From Agrypnia vestita (taxonomy: Eukaryota > Arthropoda > Insecta > Trichoptera > Phryganeidae): a DNA stretch of 64,000 nt. Where the stretch lies: positions 1 through 64,000 of the forward strand of contig JADDOH010002135.1 of assembly GCA_016648135.1 (NCBI GenBank), given 5' to 3'. A program made the translations under genes and the position numbers. The notes beneath the pieces are model-generated. The model searched no databases. It was not told the DNA's origin and worked only from the letters and a program-made list of their open reading frames with translations. Of this stretch, positions 40,010 through 50,844 are shown piece after piece; within the stretch, counting starts at the first letter, position 1; each line of letters opens with the position of its first letter.

Positions 40010-40245
40010 CGCAATGATCCAGAAACTTTTCATGACTTCCATGAATCTCCCCCTCTGTCGGCGTCGGATCGACGTGACTAAAATATGATTGTCGCCTCGA
40101 CTGCGGCGGTCGCGTTACATTCAATATGCCGCGGGAAGTCAGCACGTCTCGTCATGTGTCCGCGTCTCGGGGCGAGCGTCATTTATCATCTCCCGCGCGG
40201 TGGCCGGAAGCTGCGCGATGCAGGTACGAGTATAAAAAAGATACA
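40010..40245. promoter_or_regulatory. GC-rich unique islet
   Basis: CCCTCTGTCGGCGTCGGATC, GACTGCGGCGGTCGCGTTAC, ATGCCGCGGGAAGTCAGCAC, GTCTCGGGGCGAGCGTCATT and CCCGCGCGGTGGCCGGAAGC lie together in AT-rich DNA. Overlapping short frames on both strands show no family signature. The islet is unique in the window, so a regulatory or promoter-like element is possible. Confidence 0.35.
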
Positions 40246-40255
40246 CCATCTTGGA

Positions 40256-40282
40256 GCATCAAAAAAAAAAATTTTTTTTTCA
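40256..40282. repeat. A10/T10 palindrome
   Basis: A run of about ten A is directly followed by a run of about ten T. Confidence 0.85.
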
Positions 40283-40449
40283 TGTAATCAATTAGTAAAA
40301 TTATTCAAACCAGCAGTAATACCAAAAAATTCAGAGTAAACCTATTTAATATTCTTTTCAATACGGGTAGAGAAAACACTGAAAAGAAATTAATGGAAAC
40401 TCTTTAGTAAAATGTGTATTATCATTGTATTTTTTTTCTCTTCTTCTTC

Positions 40450-40820
40450 ATTTTAAATATTTATAATTTTTTTTATCTTATTTGGAAAACTACTGTTAGA
40501 CTAATGTATTAATTTATATAATGTATTTTATCTAATTGAACTTTGTATTAATTTAATTAAAATATTTGTATTTAAATTTTTATAATGTACTAATTTACTT
40601 GAACTCTAAATTATTAATTAATTATTTATACCAATGAGTACCTATAGTCGAATATTGAGTTTTAAAATGAAATATATAACTTGCCCTAAAACAGGCCAGC
40701 CTAGTTGGGAGTGACATATTTTATTATATGATTGTATGATAAATTATAATTGTATAATTATATTTGTAATGTAATTTATTGTAATGTAATGTTAAAAATA
40801 AAAAAATAAATAAATTAATA
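40450..40820 (+). repeat. LINE-like 3' UTR and tail
   Basis: CAGGCCAGCCTAGTTGGGAG is followed by AT-rich sequence ending AATAAAAAAATAAATAAATT near 40818. The layout (unique word then an AATAA-type tail) resembles CR1/Jockey 3' ends. No protein part is readable upstream. Confidence 0.4.
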
Positions 40821-40984
40821 ATCTTGAGCTTGATATCTACCGTGGTTTGTGTCTGTCGGTGGTGGTTTTCCGTAATAACGAGTGCTCTGTTTTGTACAAC
40901 TCTCTTTTTATTTTCCCTCAGGGGAGTGACTACTGTACTTTTTTTAACTGTCTCTACCGCATTTCCCCACATATATGTATATCA

Positions 40985-41165
40985 TTGTATCGTATCTCAT
41001 TCCTCTGCATTGTACTCCGCCCCACTAATTCCTAATTGTAAGTACCTAACTGGCGTTGAAAATAAGCGATAAATACTACGTGCGAGAATTAGACGTTCTT
41101 CGAATGATAAAAAGAGTGTTAGTTTTCAGTGCTTTCATTTGCCTCCCTAAGCCACGAGCCATGAC
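40985..41165 (+). mobile_element. LTR end fragment
   Basis: At 41082-41165, GAGAATTAGACGTTCTTCGA, ATGATAAAAAGAGTGTTAG and CAGTGCTTTCATTTGCCTCC, then GCCATGACA, follow the order of the last part of the LTR-like segment at 14665-15155. The left border is uncertain. It is the end of a related LTR. Confidence 0.5.
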
Positions 41166-41584
41166 ATACGAAATGAATACATACGAAAATAGGAGTAACT
41201 GTACGATTTTCTAGTATCTATACACATTGAGTATCTACCCAATCATATTAATTTATTGTAGATAGTTAAATAATACGATTAGTTTTATGTTGTATAAATA
41301 ATATCATTAATTATATTTTACTTATATCTTAAACTGTGTGATTGGATATAATTATTAAAATTAAAAAATACCAACAAACTTATCCATTTTTTATATAATA
41401 TTATACATAATCCCATTAATTGCACGAAAAGGCAATTTTTGGTTCATTAATATCTTAGGAACTACATAAAGTATGCTGAAAGATGTCGCTACTAATAATT
41501 ATAATTCATTTATGAAAGGCTATGTATGTCTGATGAATACTTTGAGAATTTGAGAAATTATGCATACATTCAGGAATGTAACCA

Positions 41585-41785
41585 AGAATATATTATTTTT
41601 TTATTTTATTTTATTTACGCTTCAGCAGGCCAAGACTCCCAATTACAGAAGCGAAACACATCACAAAACACCCAGGCTTGAGTAAATCATATAGATTAAT
41701 TGTGACCTCACCGGGAATCGAACCCGGAACCCTCAGTGTGAGAAGCCAGCGTTATACCCACTGAGCTACGAGGGCCTCCGATATA
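41585..41785 (-). repeat. second tRNA-derived SINE family
   Basis: On the minus strand the head reads GGCCCTCGTAGCTCAGTGGG, then TATAACGCTGGCTTCTCACA and the T-arm CCGGGTTCGATTCCCGG. The acceptor arms can pair at six of seven positions, but the anticodon stem is not formed. A body follows (TGTGATGTGTTTCGCTTCTG) and a GTAAATAAAATAAAATAAA tail at about 41635-41595. The tail shows that this is a SINE and not a functional tRNA gene. Confidence 0.8.
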
Positions 41786-41984
41786 CTTTGGATAAATTGT
41801 TATCAGCAGCTGTTATCCGGCTGCTTAAAGGACATCATATGGAGGAATAAGCATGATCTCACAGATAAAAAGGCCCGAATCTACTTTCAAATGCATAATA
41901 GATAAATGCAGCGGTGTGCCTAATCAATCATCCGATCTGTCAAGCATTCATGTACACTAGCTTATGAAATTGTTTAGCTTGGTA

Positions 41985-42225
41985 TTGAATGTGCGCAAAA
42001 AATATATGTGTTGTTACGATGCAAAAAATGAGCACAAAAGAAGTTTTTCTAGTAAGTAAGTAACTTTTTTTAAACTAAAGAATATATATTTATTTAGAAT
42101 ATCATATTGAAGATTGTAATACAGGCTTGCCAGACAACTTTTCCATGTTTTCTTCTTACCCGAAAAAGATAGATAAAGATCTTTTGATTGTGGTCTACCT
42201 ATAGCTGTAAGATTTTATCTCACGG
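41985..42225 (+). repeat. dispersed repeat V, copy 1
   Basis: GTGCGCAAAAAATATATGTG, then TTGTTACGATGCAAAAAATG, AGAAGTTTTTCTAGTAAGTA and GCTTGCCAGACAACTTTTCC, recur in the same order at 50610-50840. The rest of the 240 bp also aligns. The family is unknown to me. Confidence 0.7.
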
Positions 42226-42258
42226 CCATAAAATTCCTCGAATTTTCCAGACATTTAT

Positions 42259-42395
42259 CGAGTAGCTTGTTGGTGCGGTGGTCATGACTCTTGTCTAGTG
42301 ATTCGGTGATTAGTAGTTCGAGCTCCATTAATTAGCAAGACGGATTCTAGTCCTATTTTCGTAGCACAATTGTTTAGCTGAGTTTGTATTCCATC
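42259..42395 (+). repeat. tRNA-derived SINE, copy 5 (diverged)
   Basis: AGTAGCTTGTTGGTGCGGTG, TAGTAGTTCGAGCTCC (box-B-like) and TTCTAGTCCTATTTTCGTAG align with copy 2. The 3' part is lost. Confidence 0.75.
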
Positions 42396-42404
42396 TTAAA
42401 CATA

Positions 42405-42720
42405 CTCAAGGGGAAACATTCCGCTGTGACCCAACCCGTATCAGGCCCATTATGACATATGGTACAGGGCTGACAAAGTTAAGACCAAAAGCCTTCTCCG
42501 GACGTCTAAGATGAGAGTACTGCGTGCAATAGCAGAGAGGACTCTCAGGGATAAGGTTAGAATCTCAGAAATAAGAGACCTGTCAGACAGAAGACATCGT
42601 GAGATGGGGAAGAGGAAGATAGCGGTACTGGAGAGACCACGTGGATATGATGGAAAATACAATACAAGAATTTCCCATTTGATTGCTAACAATATATCTT
42701 TGGGGGTTTTGGTTGAGGAT
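42405..42720 (+). pseudogene. RTE-like LINE fragment
   Basis: The plus strand reads TRIRPIMTYGTGLTKLRPKA, then MRVLRAIAERTLRDKVRISE and IRDLSDRRHREMGKRKIAVL. V-x-R-P-I-x-T-Y-G, M-R-x-L-R-x-I-x-x-x-T-L-R-D-x-V-R and I-x-x-L-x-D belong to the region after the palm in RTE-type LINEs. The 72-codon piece 42511-42729 is open and the rest is broken. Confidence 0.72.
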
Positions 42721-42724
42721 GGCG

Positions 42725-44330
42725 TATGATGGATCTGAAGAAGCTGCTTTTTAGAGTAACCATCCGTCCTGCGACGGGAAGTCTCCAAAGTCGTGAAATG
42801 CTTGTTAATTTTACTCGATGGACTAGAACCTCCTGCCTACGCCGGAGGTCGCTGATAGACTGACATGTCCGTTTAGAACGTTGGCTACTTTTTATATGTT
42901 TTGCGAACAAAGAACTTTATTGAAGTCTAGCTGTATGTGTGGATTGCTGACGGTGCAGTGACCTGTATAGACGGCTCGTGTAGACCCTGCTGTGTCTCGA
43001 TTTACTGACGCGGAATTCTTGCCACGTCTGTGTGTGTGTGGCCTAGATTGGTGGTTTACGTATTATGGTATGAAATGCCACATATCCATGGAACATTACA
43101 TGCCAGAAAGACCGCCAAAAGTGTGGAAAGATAGTTGGTTCTTCATTTCCCAAGAAGATGGTTCCCGCTCAGTAACAAATTTATGACCTAGAACAAGAAG
43201 AAGAAGAAGGATAAATTATTTTCTGTTTTGTGTTCATGTCGACATTGTGTTCTGATATCTCATCACAGCCATCTTGAGCAAAGACAAAGACTTTGGCCTT
43301 AGCTAACAGCTTGATCGATATCGTAGTTCGCAGAAAATCTGGGATGGGTACACCGCTGAGGAGCCTGCAGCTATACCAGCAGTGATCCACGCAAGATCTG
43401 TCTGAAACTCGGGATATCTGCTTACGACCCAACGCCTTGCGAACAAGTACTCCGGATTCATCCAGTGAATCGAGAGATTATTGCGGATTAGTATATTTTC
43501 TGTAGAGCAAGAAACCCGGTTTTTTTTATATATATGTATTTTGTATTATATTTAAATAGTATAAATCCCATTGTACATATTTGGTTATCAGTGGGTTTCT
43601 TTTAACTACAATTAATATTATATAGCATAAAATATAATAAAGATAAATATGAAACAACTGAGAAAAGAAGGTGCTTTGGAATTAAATCTATAAATATACA
43701 GGACTGTCGAAAAATTATTCAGAATTTGTGATAACAAAAGCCCCTACATGTGTGTCTGTCATGTAACGCTGGGGAAATGTTAAGAGGTCTTTCAATATGT
43801 ACGTAAAATCTAACTGTCTCTTTTGTATGGTTTTCTCGATAAGAAGAAACACTTGTTCTGTTTTCGAAAATAGTGAAATTTAATAAGCATGTTAAGAAGA
43901 CATTCGGACGAGGACCAAGCTAAATAATAATTAGGTATAACCTATTTAACTGCAATGTTTTTGAAATTAACAGGAGCGTGTATTTGTTCAAAAATCTCCC
44001 GTTACGAAAAAAGGACGGATATTTATCTCAGAAAGTATACGATGCAGGTAGAAACTAAATGTGTCAATCGATTGAGGAGAGATATTTATGAAATATTTTT
44101 TAACTTGTATCAGCCAGGCCCACCCCTTCGATGGCGCTATCAGTCAACATGGAGACACCGTGGAATCAAGATCGATCGTGTCTACAGATTGATCTCGAAA
44201 AAAGAAACTCACTAATTGAAGCAGAGTGGTCCTTGAGACGAACGATTACATAGCGCGTAGACAAGCCTTTACACTCCGCTAGTACTAGTATAGCGCCTAG
44301 TGAGGCCACGGACATTTCTTCACGTATCTC
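42725..44330. other. mixed stretch, unassigned; AAG run at 43190-43210
   Basis: The G+C content is higher than average up to about 43480. CTAGAACAAGAAGAAGAAG at about 43190 looks like the 3' tail of an element on the plus strand. An 83-codon minus-strand frame (43432-43181) and an 86-codon plus-strand frame (43955-44215, with RLRRDIYEIFFNLYQPGP) are not recognised. Around 44280, CCGCTAGTACTAGTATAGCG is a small near-palindrome. Confidence 0.25.
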
Positions 44331-44894
44331 GTATTCTCGATCAAATTTTATAATTAAAATGGTTTTATTTCTGTATAAAGATTTTTGATGTGCGTTTTCA
44401 AACTTGTCTGAAGAAATAAAAAAATTTACATTATTATATTTATATAGAAACGGTGTACAAATATCAATGAAACAGTATTATTATCCTCGGTCTATATCGA
44501 CCACGGTTTTGAAAAAAAAAATCATTTTATACCAATATTACAATTTTTTAATGTTCGAATTTTTGTTAAATTTTCCTCGAAAAGCTATTTTAATTTGTAT
44601 TATCAAAATTGTTTTGTGAAAAAGGATACTTTATATTTGCTCCATGTAAAATGAATCGAGTAATAATTATTAGAATCTGCTGATAAAACGTAAACAGAAC
44701 TATCAATTACATAACTAAAACTTGGTTCAGGTTACGTAGACCCGCTTACAGATTTCTACCCTAGGGCATTTTCCCGGTAATTGGATGAAAATCTAACATG
44801 CTAAGTGATATACGAGAAACTACAAGTTATTTGATTACTTAGTAAAATACTTACATTTATCTACAGGAAATGCATGTAATATTATATTCAAAAC

Positions 44895-45250
44895 GCAATC
44901 GAGGCAATAATTAATATATCTCTGTATAAATGACTTTCATTATATAATTCAATCATTTTAATTTTTTTTATTTTTTATTTAAATTAATAAATTAATTAAA
45001 TGCATAATATTTAAATTATTCGTCACTATTACGCTAATACAGTAAAAATTTAAGAAATTTATCAGGTCAATTATTAATAGGACCAATTAAAAAATATATC
45101 TCTGTATATATATGACATTGATTACCTATATAATTCAATGATTTGGCAGTCAATTCTCGGCGCTTCATTTTAATTAAATTTTTTTATTTAATTTAATTAA
45201 TTAATTAATTAAATACTTAAAATATAAATTACTAATAACTAATACAGTAT
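44895..45250. repeat. duplicated AT-rich segment (two units)
   Basis: ATATATCTCTGTATA, then TATAATTCAATCATTT, AATTAATTAAAT and CTAATACAGTA, occur in the same order at about 44912-45045 and again at about 45090-45250. This is an imperfect tandem duplication of about 170 bp. Confidence 0.6.
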
Positions 45251-45254
45251 CGAA

Positions 45255-46430
45255 AAGAAGTCCCTCAGTCCCTCTTATTACCAGGTGTAATTAAAAACTG
45301 ACTTTAATAAAGAATTTTGTCAATCTATTTGGGTATGGACACAATTTTGTTTGTAAGATGGTTATCAATTATATCTCATGTGAGAGGGACACTGTTTTTG
45401 CAACTTAAGTAGAGATCTCAAATATAACAATTAGTACAAAGTTTAAATTAAAAAAGATTTATAAGACATTGATAATCTTTAATGTCGGTCGATATCGATA
45501 TATAATTATATCTTTGTTAGGATAGATAAATAATAACTGTTTTATAAAATATAATTTGTAAGATATTCAATTGTGGGATAAGAGTGTGGTTTCATAAGTG
45601 GTGGGGGTATGTGGAAGAGTTTGAAAGAGAGGCATTGAAATGGGGAATCGAACATAATAATTTAGTTGTCTGTCCGTCCGTCCGTTTGTCTGAAGTAAAG
45701 TCCGTAAATTGCTGGAATTAAAACTTGAGATAATTAGAGTGTGACACGCAATCAGCGCACAGTTTTGTTGTTATCAGCGCATATTTGAGTTAATAACTTA
45801 TATTAGAAAAAATAAGGGAAATTTAAATCCGGCGTACCCAATGGGCCACCCTATATTTTCCACATTCCTTCCTATAAAATAATAAAAATATGTATATCTT
45901 AATAGTTTATGGTTTCTTATGAGAAATATGATAGGTAAATTAAGTATAAAGAAATATAAGGAAAATGGTATATAATAAATAAAATACATGCATGTTTCCC
46001 ACACAAAATTGAATCCTACTAGCTGTGTATTTATTTATTTATTGTATCAATTTGTATTAAGTAATTGACGGGATTTAGAAATAAGGGATGATTTGTCAAA
46101 CTACGCAGGAGGGGGGTGGCGTGTAAAGCCTCAACTCTATTGCTTCTCAATATCTCTGGGGATAGTGTCCTATTTAATAAACGTACAATAAATATAGGAC
46201 TAATCAGAATTATCCATTTTGAAATAAGAATATGTTATTTTTATCTTTGATATTCTAGATTTAATTAAAATGGATTATTTTAATACTAAAAGATTTGTGA
46301 GATTCATTGTATAATACAGTTAATAACTATGTAAAATAGTATAGTAAATGTATTATAATCCAAGACTATAGGACGGTACAGAAACAAAAACTGCTCGATG
46401 GAATTTGACAAGATTAAGATGTATACAGTT
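45255..46430. other. no gene seen
   Basis: The stretch is AT-rich with a short GTCCGTCCGTCC run near 45672. The 68-codon frame at 45798-46004 (minus) has no recognised domain. Confidence 0.45.
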
Positions 46431-46431
46431 A

Positions 46432-46491
46432 TAATCATCAAATAACACAACAATATTTGGATTCAAATATTGTTGTGTTATTTGATGATTA
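46432..46491. repeat. 28-bp-arm perfect hairpin, 4-nt loop
   Basis: TAATCATCAAATAACACAAC, then AATATTTG (46432-46459), is the exact reverse complement of 46464-46491. The loop is GATT. The word AATCATCAAATAACA also occurs at 53527, near the PLE-type motif there. Confidence 0.9.
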
Positions 46492-47044
46492 CACATATAC
46501 ATAGCCTTTACTTAATACAATACATTACCTAGTGAACTTCAGTCTCCAGTTACGAGCAAAAAAATGTGGGCAAAAGCTCTTTAAAAAAATTCATTAATGG
46601 CTATACAAACCAGTGATGCCTTGCTTCATTAAATAACCTTAATGTGTAATCAGTATCTGTAAAAAAAAATTCTTTTTCTGTAAGCTATTTTTTGTAAATT
46701 GTGATAAAACCTCACGATATCGTGGTGTATAATATTTTCCTCCCGGAATGACTTTTCTAACTTTCTACAGGAAAGATGTAAAGAAAGATAAAATCAGACT
46801 GATAAATGAAGGTAAATAGATGAGATAAAGCTAAAGGTAAAGGAAGATATGAGGGCGATGAAATAAAAGGTCGACTTGATAGCAAGAATAAGATATTTTA
46901 TGGCAGATACGAACTCATGACATTAAAATAATAAGATGTAAATATAAGAAAAACAGTACAATCTACAAATTAACTGTGCCTGGCAAGTTTTTTTTACATC
47001 CAATATCTTTGACTTTTAAAATGTACTATAAATTTTTGCAAATT

Positions 47045-47400
47045 CTAAAATTTATAAGTTAAGGTAGAATTTTCAGTTCCAATGATAAGATTAAAAATCA
47101 GGTTAAATCGGTTATTAATTATCTTCTTATACTGGTTGGAGGCTAATATGTCCTGTTTGTGCAGAGTTCGCCGCCTCCGTGATGTGGACTCCCAGCTCTC
47201 TTTCATCTTTTGGGGGGTGTTCCAGGTATGTTGTAGTCTTTGGGGGTTCATTATTTCCACATGATCTCACCAACACCTTCTCCTTATCTCCCCCATCTGA
47301 CATTTTCTTGGATATCGCACATTTTTTGATTATGCTGTTTCTCATTCTATCGCGTAGAGACTTGCCTGTCATTTTTCTGAGGGGTTTCTAAAATCTGACT
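47045..47400 (-). pseudogene. possible RTE-like LINE relic
   Basis: The minus strand (47372-47127, 81 codons) reads MTGKSLRDRMRNSIIKKCAI, which resembles the TLRDRxRNxxI segment of RTE-type LINEs, followed by sequence (EKVLVRSCGNNEPP) that I cannot place. A second frame (47260-47045) overlaps it. The assignment is tentative. Confidence 0.4.
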
Positions 47401-47451
47401 TTACACTTCAGTTGCATGTCCCTATTTGTCTTTATACTACCCACCTATCCC

Positions 47452-48316
47452 TAAAGAATAAATTTGAAAATTTTGAGTCCGATCGGTCTAACGGTACAAA
47501 TTTGCATTGATGGGGTGGGGAAGGGGTAAGGGGGAGAGAGAAAATGTCAGCTATGTTACCCGCCGGATTCTAAAGAATAAATTTCCAAATTTTGTTTCTG
47601 TTAGTTCGAACTGTACTGATTTGTATGGAAAATATATCAGGGGAGGAGAAGGAGTGAAAGGAGAGAAGGTTAGTGTCGCCATTGTTATCCGATGGATCCT
47701 AAAGAATATGTTACCAAATTTTGAGTCCGATTGAGGTAACGGCACAGATTTTCATTGAAAATATTTCACGGGAAGGGGAAAGAGCAAAAGAATAGGGGGG
47801 AAAAATGTCACCAATGTTATCCGTCGGGTCTTAAAAAATAAGTTTGAAAATTTTGAGTCCAATCGGTTGAACGGTACAGATTTGCATTGAAAATATATCA
47901 GGGGAAGGAAAAGAAGAAGAAAAGGAGGGGTGAAATGTCACCTATGTTACCCGCTGGTTTCTAAAGATGAAGCTTCTAAATTCCGAGTCCGATCGATTGA
48001 AGGGTATAGATTTAATTGAAAATATGTCTGCGTGAGATGAAGGGGTAAAAAAAAAGAGAAATGTTGCCTATGCTACCTGCCGGGTCCTAAAGAATAAGTT
48101 TCTAAATTTTGAATCCGATCGGTAGAACGGTACAGATTTGCATTGAAAATATATCAGGGTAAGGGAAGGGGTAAAAGAAGAAAAGGAAAATGTCACCTAT
48201 GTTACTTACCGAGTTTAAAAGCATGCGTATACAAAATTTCAGTCGAATTGGACAAACGGTGTAGATTTTTAGAGAAAACAGACAAACAGACATTGAGTTT
48301 TATAGGTATTTTGATA
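47452..48316 (+). repeat. tandem array, about seven units of 119-132 bp
   Basis: Units begin TAAAGAATAARTTT near 47452, 47571, 47700, 47832, 47962, 48088 and 48216. Each continues TTTTGAGTCCGATCGG, ACGGTACAGATTTGCATTG, AAAATATATCAGGGG, a polypurine block and ATGTCACCTATGTTACCCGC. Units differ substantially (indels and substitutions), so this is an older array than the one at 24.7 kb. The last unit is truncated and runs into ACAGACAAACAGACATTGAG. There is no continuous frame across units. Confidence 0.92.
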
Positions 48317-48404
48317 AAACAAATAATATACGTTACTAAATAATTAATTATGTCACCATAAAATCATTTTGCTCTTTTTGATGTTCACAAGTTATTAAGA
48401 AATG

Positions 48405-48735
48405 TTCCTTTTTATTTCCTTTCTTTTAACTCGTAGCGTCTGCTTGTCGGCTTGTATGCTTGTTTGACGAAAAAACTTTGGATCGATTTTCAACCCTTTT
48501 CCCGTGATCCAATCGAGCTAAAACTTTGCAGGAAAACTCGTGGCGATGATAAAAATGATCTAACAAATTTTTGTTTAGAAAAATTAATAATTATAGAATT
48601 ATTTTGGATTTTTCAAAATTTTAACGATTTATATATTGTTTAATTTTCGAGCCCGACGCGTGGAATAGGCGCGAAACCTGCTTCAATAAGAAAGGTAGTA
48701 TAATAAAAACTCGGTTTTTATGGGTTAGTTTATTT
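48405..48735 (-). repeat. dispersed repeat family X, copy 2
   Basis: This is the reverse-strand copy of the 28.45-kb element, with CTCGTAGCGTCTGCTTGTCG, TTTCCCGTGATCCAATCGAG and TTTTTATGGGTTAGTTTA. An inserted or unrelated part, CCCGACGCGTGGAATAGGCG, lies near its right end. Confidence 0.7.
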
Positions 48736-48773
48736 ATCTTTGGATGAGAAAATTGACGAAGTGAAGCTGGTTA

Positions 48774-49238
48774 TCTATACTAATATTATAAAGAGGGAAG
48801 ATTTGATTGTGTGTTTGAATTGAATAGGCTCCGAAACTACTGGACCGATTTGAAAAATTTTTTCACATTCAGAATCCTACATTATCCTTGATAAACATAG
48901 GCTATAGAATATTTTCAAAAATGTTAGGGATCCGTATGAAAACTTCGATAATATAACCCAACGTGTGAAAAAAGTACGAAAAAAACCTTATATTGCGTAC
49001 GCTGCGGAAATTATTGCCAATAGAGCAAAGTAATGTACTACAGTTTTATAGAAGACATTAATATCTACAAAAAAGTCTGCAATACAATACACATAAAAGT
49101 ATTACAGTTATGTTACACTAACTTATGTTAACATTAGATGGAAACATTGTTTTATAGAGAACAGACCCTTTGTTTTCCCTCACAAACTTAATTTTTACTT
49201 AATCCTTGACCCGTGCAACGCCGGGTACGACCAGCTAG
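48774..49238 (+). mobile_element. Helitron-type non-autonomous element, complete
   Basis: It starts TCTATACTAATATTATAAAG after an A (48773). It ends with the hairpin ACCCG / CGGGT (49209-49226) followed by ACGACCAGCTAG and a T. TC at the 5' end, a 3' hairpin about ten bases before CTAG, and insertion between A and T are the defining Helitron features. Its 465 bp contain no Rep/helicase coding region, so it depends on a relative elsewhere. Confidence 0.8.
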
Positions 49239-49249
49239 TTTTTCACATG

Positions 49250-49500
49250 TCTGCCGCGGAGCCGAAAACATCCCTCCAGGAAGGCTCGACGGGCGCCGGC
49301 CCCCGCAAGGCAATAAGCCGGAGAAACTTGTCTCCCGGCACACATCGCTTGTGATATGTAAGGCGTAATCCGCAAGCTCGCCTGTTTTCCCCGCATTACC
49401 TAACAGTGAATAAAGCGACTCGCGTGCGTCGTTCTCGGGGATTTATTATCGCCGCCAGGAGTTGCGAGTAGAGTGTTCGGCTGGGGAGGAACATTCGATT
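49250..49500. promoter_or_regulatory. GC-rich unique islet
   Basis: CTGCCGCGGAGCCGAAAACA, CTCGACGGGCGCCGGCCCCC, GCAATAAGCCGGAGAAACTT, GTGAATAAAGCGACTCGCGT and TTATTATCGCCGCCAGGAGT lie together immediately after the Helitron. The islet is unique in the window and non-coding. A second small patch, AGCCGTGCCGTGCCGCGGCG, is at 49710-49730. A conserved regulatory element is plausible. Confidence 0.35.
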
Positions 49501-49759
49501 CCGAGAATTTTTTGATTAAAACTTCCCTCCTAGCGTTTTGTGTTTTGAATCTAGCCGAAATGAGTCTGTATTAAGAGTACTTTTATTTATTTTACTTATG
49601 ATTTCATTTATGTTTCATGTTTACAACTTTTGTTTTATTTTATTTTATGTGTTTGCACTATTTAATAATGACTTATTCACGGTAGGGACAGTAAATGGCT
49701 CTTTTCTGCAGCCGTGCCGTGCCGCGGCGATTTATACGACCGCTGTGTTTTTTTTTATT

Positions 49760-50260
49760 TTATTTAAAAAGTAATGGAAACCTAAGAGGTTTATGGGTAA
49801 CATTTTTACATGATTCAATATAAGAAAATATAATAATATAATTTAGATACAAAGGAATTTTTTATAGTTGGCCGAGTTTAAATATTTTTGTCACATCTGT
49901 TTTGAATTGGTCAGTGGTCAGTTGTTTGGTCTGTTGTGGCAAGTCATTGTACAGTTTTAGTCTGTTGCAAATTAGTCGGGATTGTCCTGTTTTTGTTTTG
50001 GCGTGTGTTATGTGATAGTTTTGAGCCATTCTAGTGTTGTGTTGGTGTTTTTCGTGTATTTTGTCTAATTATATGCCTTCGTCTTGTATTTCGCCAGTTG
50101 CTAGTTGATGAATGATTTTAAGTGTTTCGATTTTTGTAATGCTTTCGATGTTTAATTGTTGTGTTATACGGTATACAGTTTCAGTTGGTGTCCGGTATTT
50201 CAGATCATAGACCATTTTTAATATTTTGTTTTGCTGTCGTTATACTCACATTCTCATTTA
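49760..50260 (-). pseudogene. CR1/Jockey-like LINE C-terminus with 3' end
   Basis: On the minus strand one frame reads TPTETVYRITQQLNIESITK, then IETLKIIHQLATGEIQDEGI, a stop, LDKIHEKHQHNTRMAQNYHI, TKTGQSRLICNRLKLYNDLP and TTDQFKTDVTKIFKLGQL before the end. The HQHNTR and LxLYNxLP motifs place it with the other CR1/Jockey fragments. A single in-frame stop in about 110 codons makes this one of the better-preserved copies. Confidence 0.82.
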
Positions 50261-50284
50261 CCTACTAGTGGAAACTGGTTTGGC

Positions 50285-50560
50285 GCACTATCCAAAAATC
50301 CAAAATTATACTGGAATCAGGTTCCGTGTCTACCAGACGCGTTGAAATATTTTCATACAACTTAGTAAGTTGTATGAAAAAACCATTAAAAAATTTATTA
50401 ATTTTTTTTAACGAGAATTTGATAGATCTTCTTGATCGTCGCCAAGTCTGCTTGCAAAGTTTCAGCTCGATTGGATCACAGAAAAAGGGTTAAAGATCGA
50501 TCCAAAGTTTTTTCTTCAAGCAAGCAGATGCTACGAATTAATATAAAGGGAGTAAAAATG
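50285..50560 (+). repeat. dispersed repeat family X, copy 3
   Basis: GGTTCCGTGTCTACCAGACG, CAACTTAGTAAGTTGTATGA, CTTCTTGATCGTCGCCAAGT, GTTTCAGCTCGATTGGATCA and GATGCTACGAATTAATATAA follow the order of copy 1. The left end of the family is missing. Confidence 0.7.
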
Positions 50561-50609
50561 TCAACCTGGAGACGATTATGTAGGACTATAGCTAGACCGC
50601 ATTCAAAAA

Positions 50610-50840
50610 AATGTGCGCAAAAAATATGTGTGTTGTTACGATGCAAAAAATGAACACAAAATAAGTTTTTCTACTAAGTAAGTAAACTTTTTTAAACTAA
50701 AATATATGTATTTATTTGGAATATCATATTGAGGCTTGTAATAGAAGCTTGCCAGGCAACTTTCCCCCGCTTTCTTCTTACCGGACAAAGTTAGGAAATG
50801 GTCTTTTGACTGTGGTCGACCTATATATACTAAAGAATCT
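50610..50840 (+). repeat. dispersed repeat V, copy 2
   Basis: It is similar to 41985-42225 over its whole length, including GTGCGCAAAAAATATGTGTG and GCTTGCCAGGCAACTTTCCC. It starts directly after the family X copy. Confidence 0.7.
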
Positions 50841-50844
50841 TTTA

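Noticed and set aside
41700..41785. tRNA gene on the minus strand
   Set aside because: The T-arm and most of the acceptor stem pair, but the anticodon stem does not, and the sequence continues into a body and an AAATA-type tail. This makes it a tRNA-derived SINE.
47452..48316. Coding repeat protein
   Set aside because: Unit lengths vary and are not consistently multiples of three, and stops occur in every frame across units.
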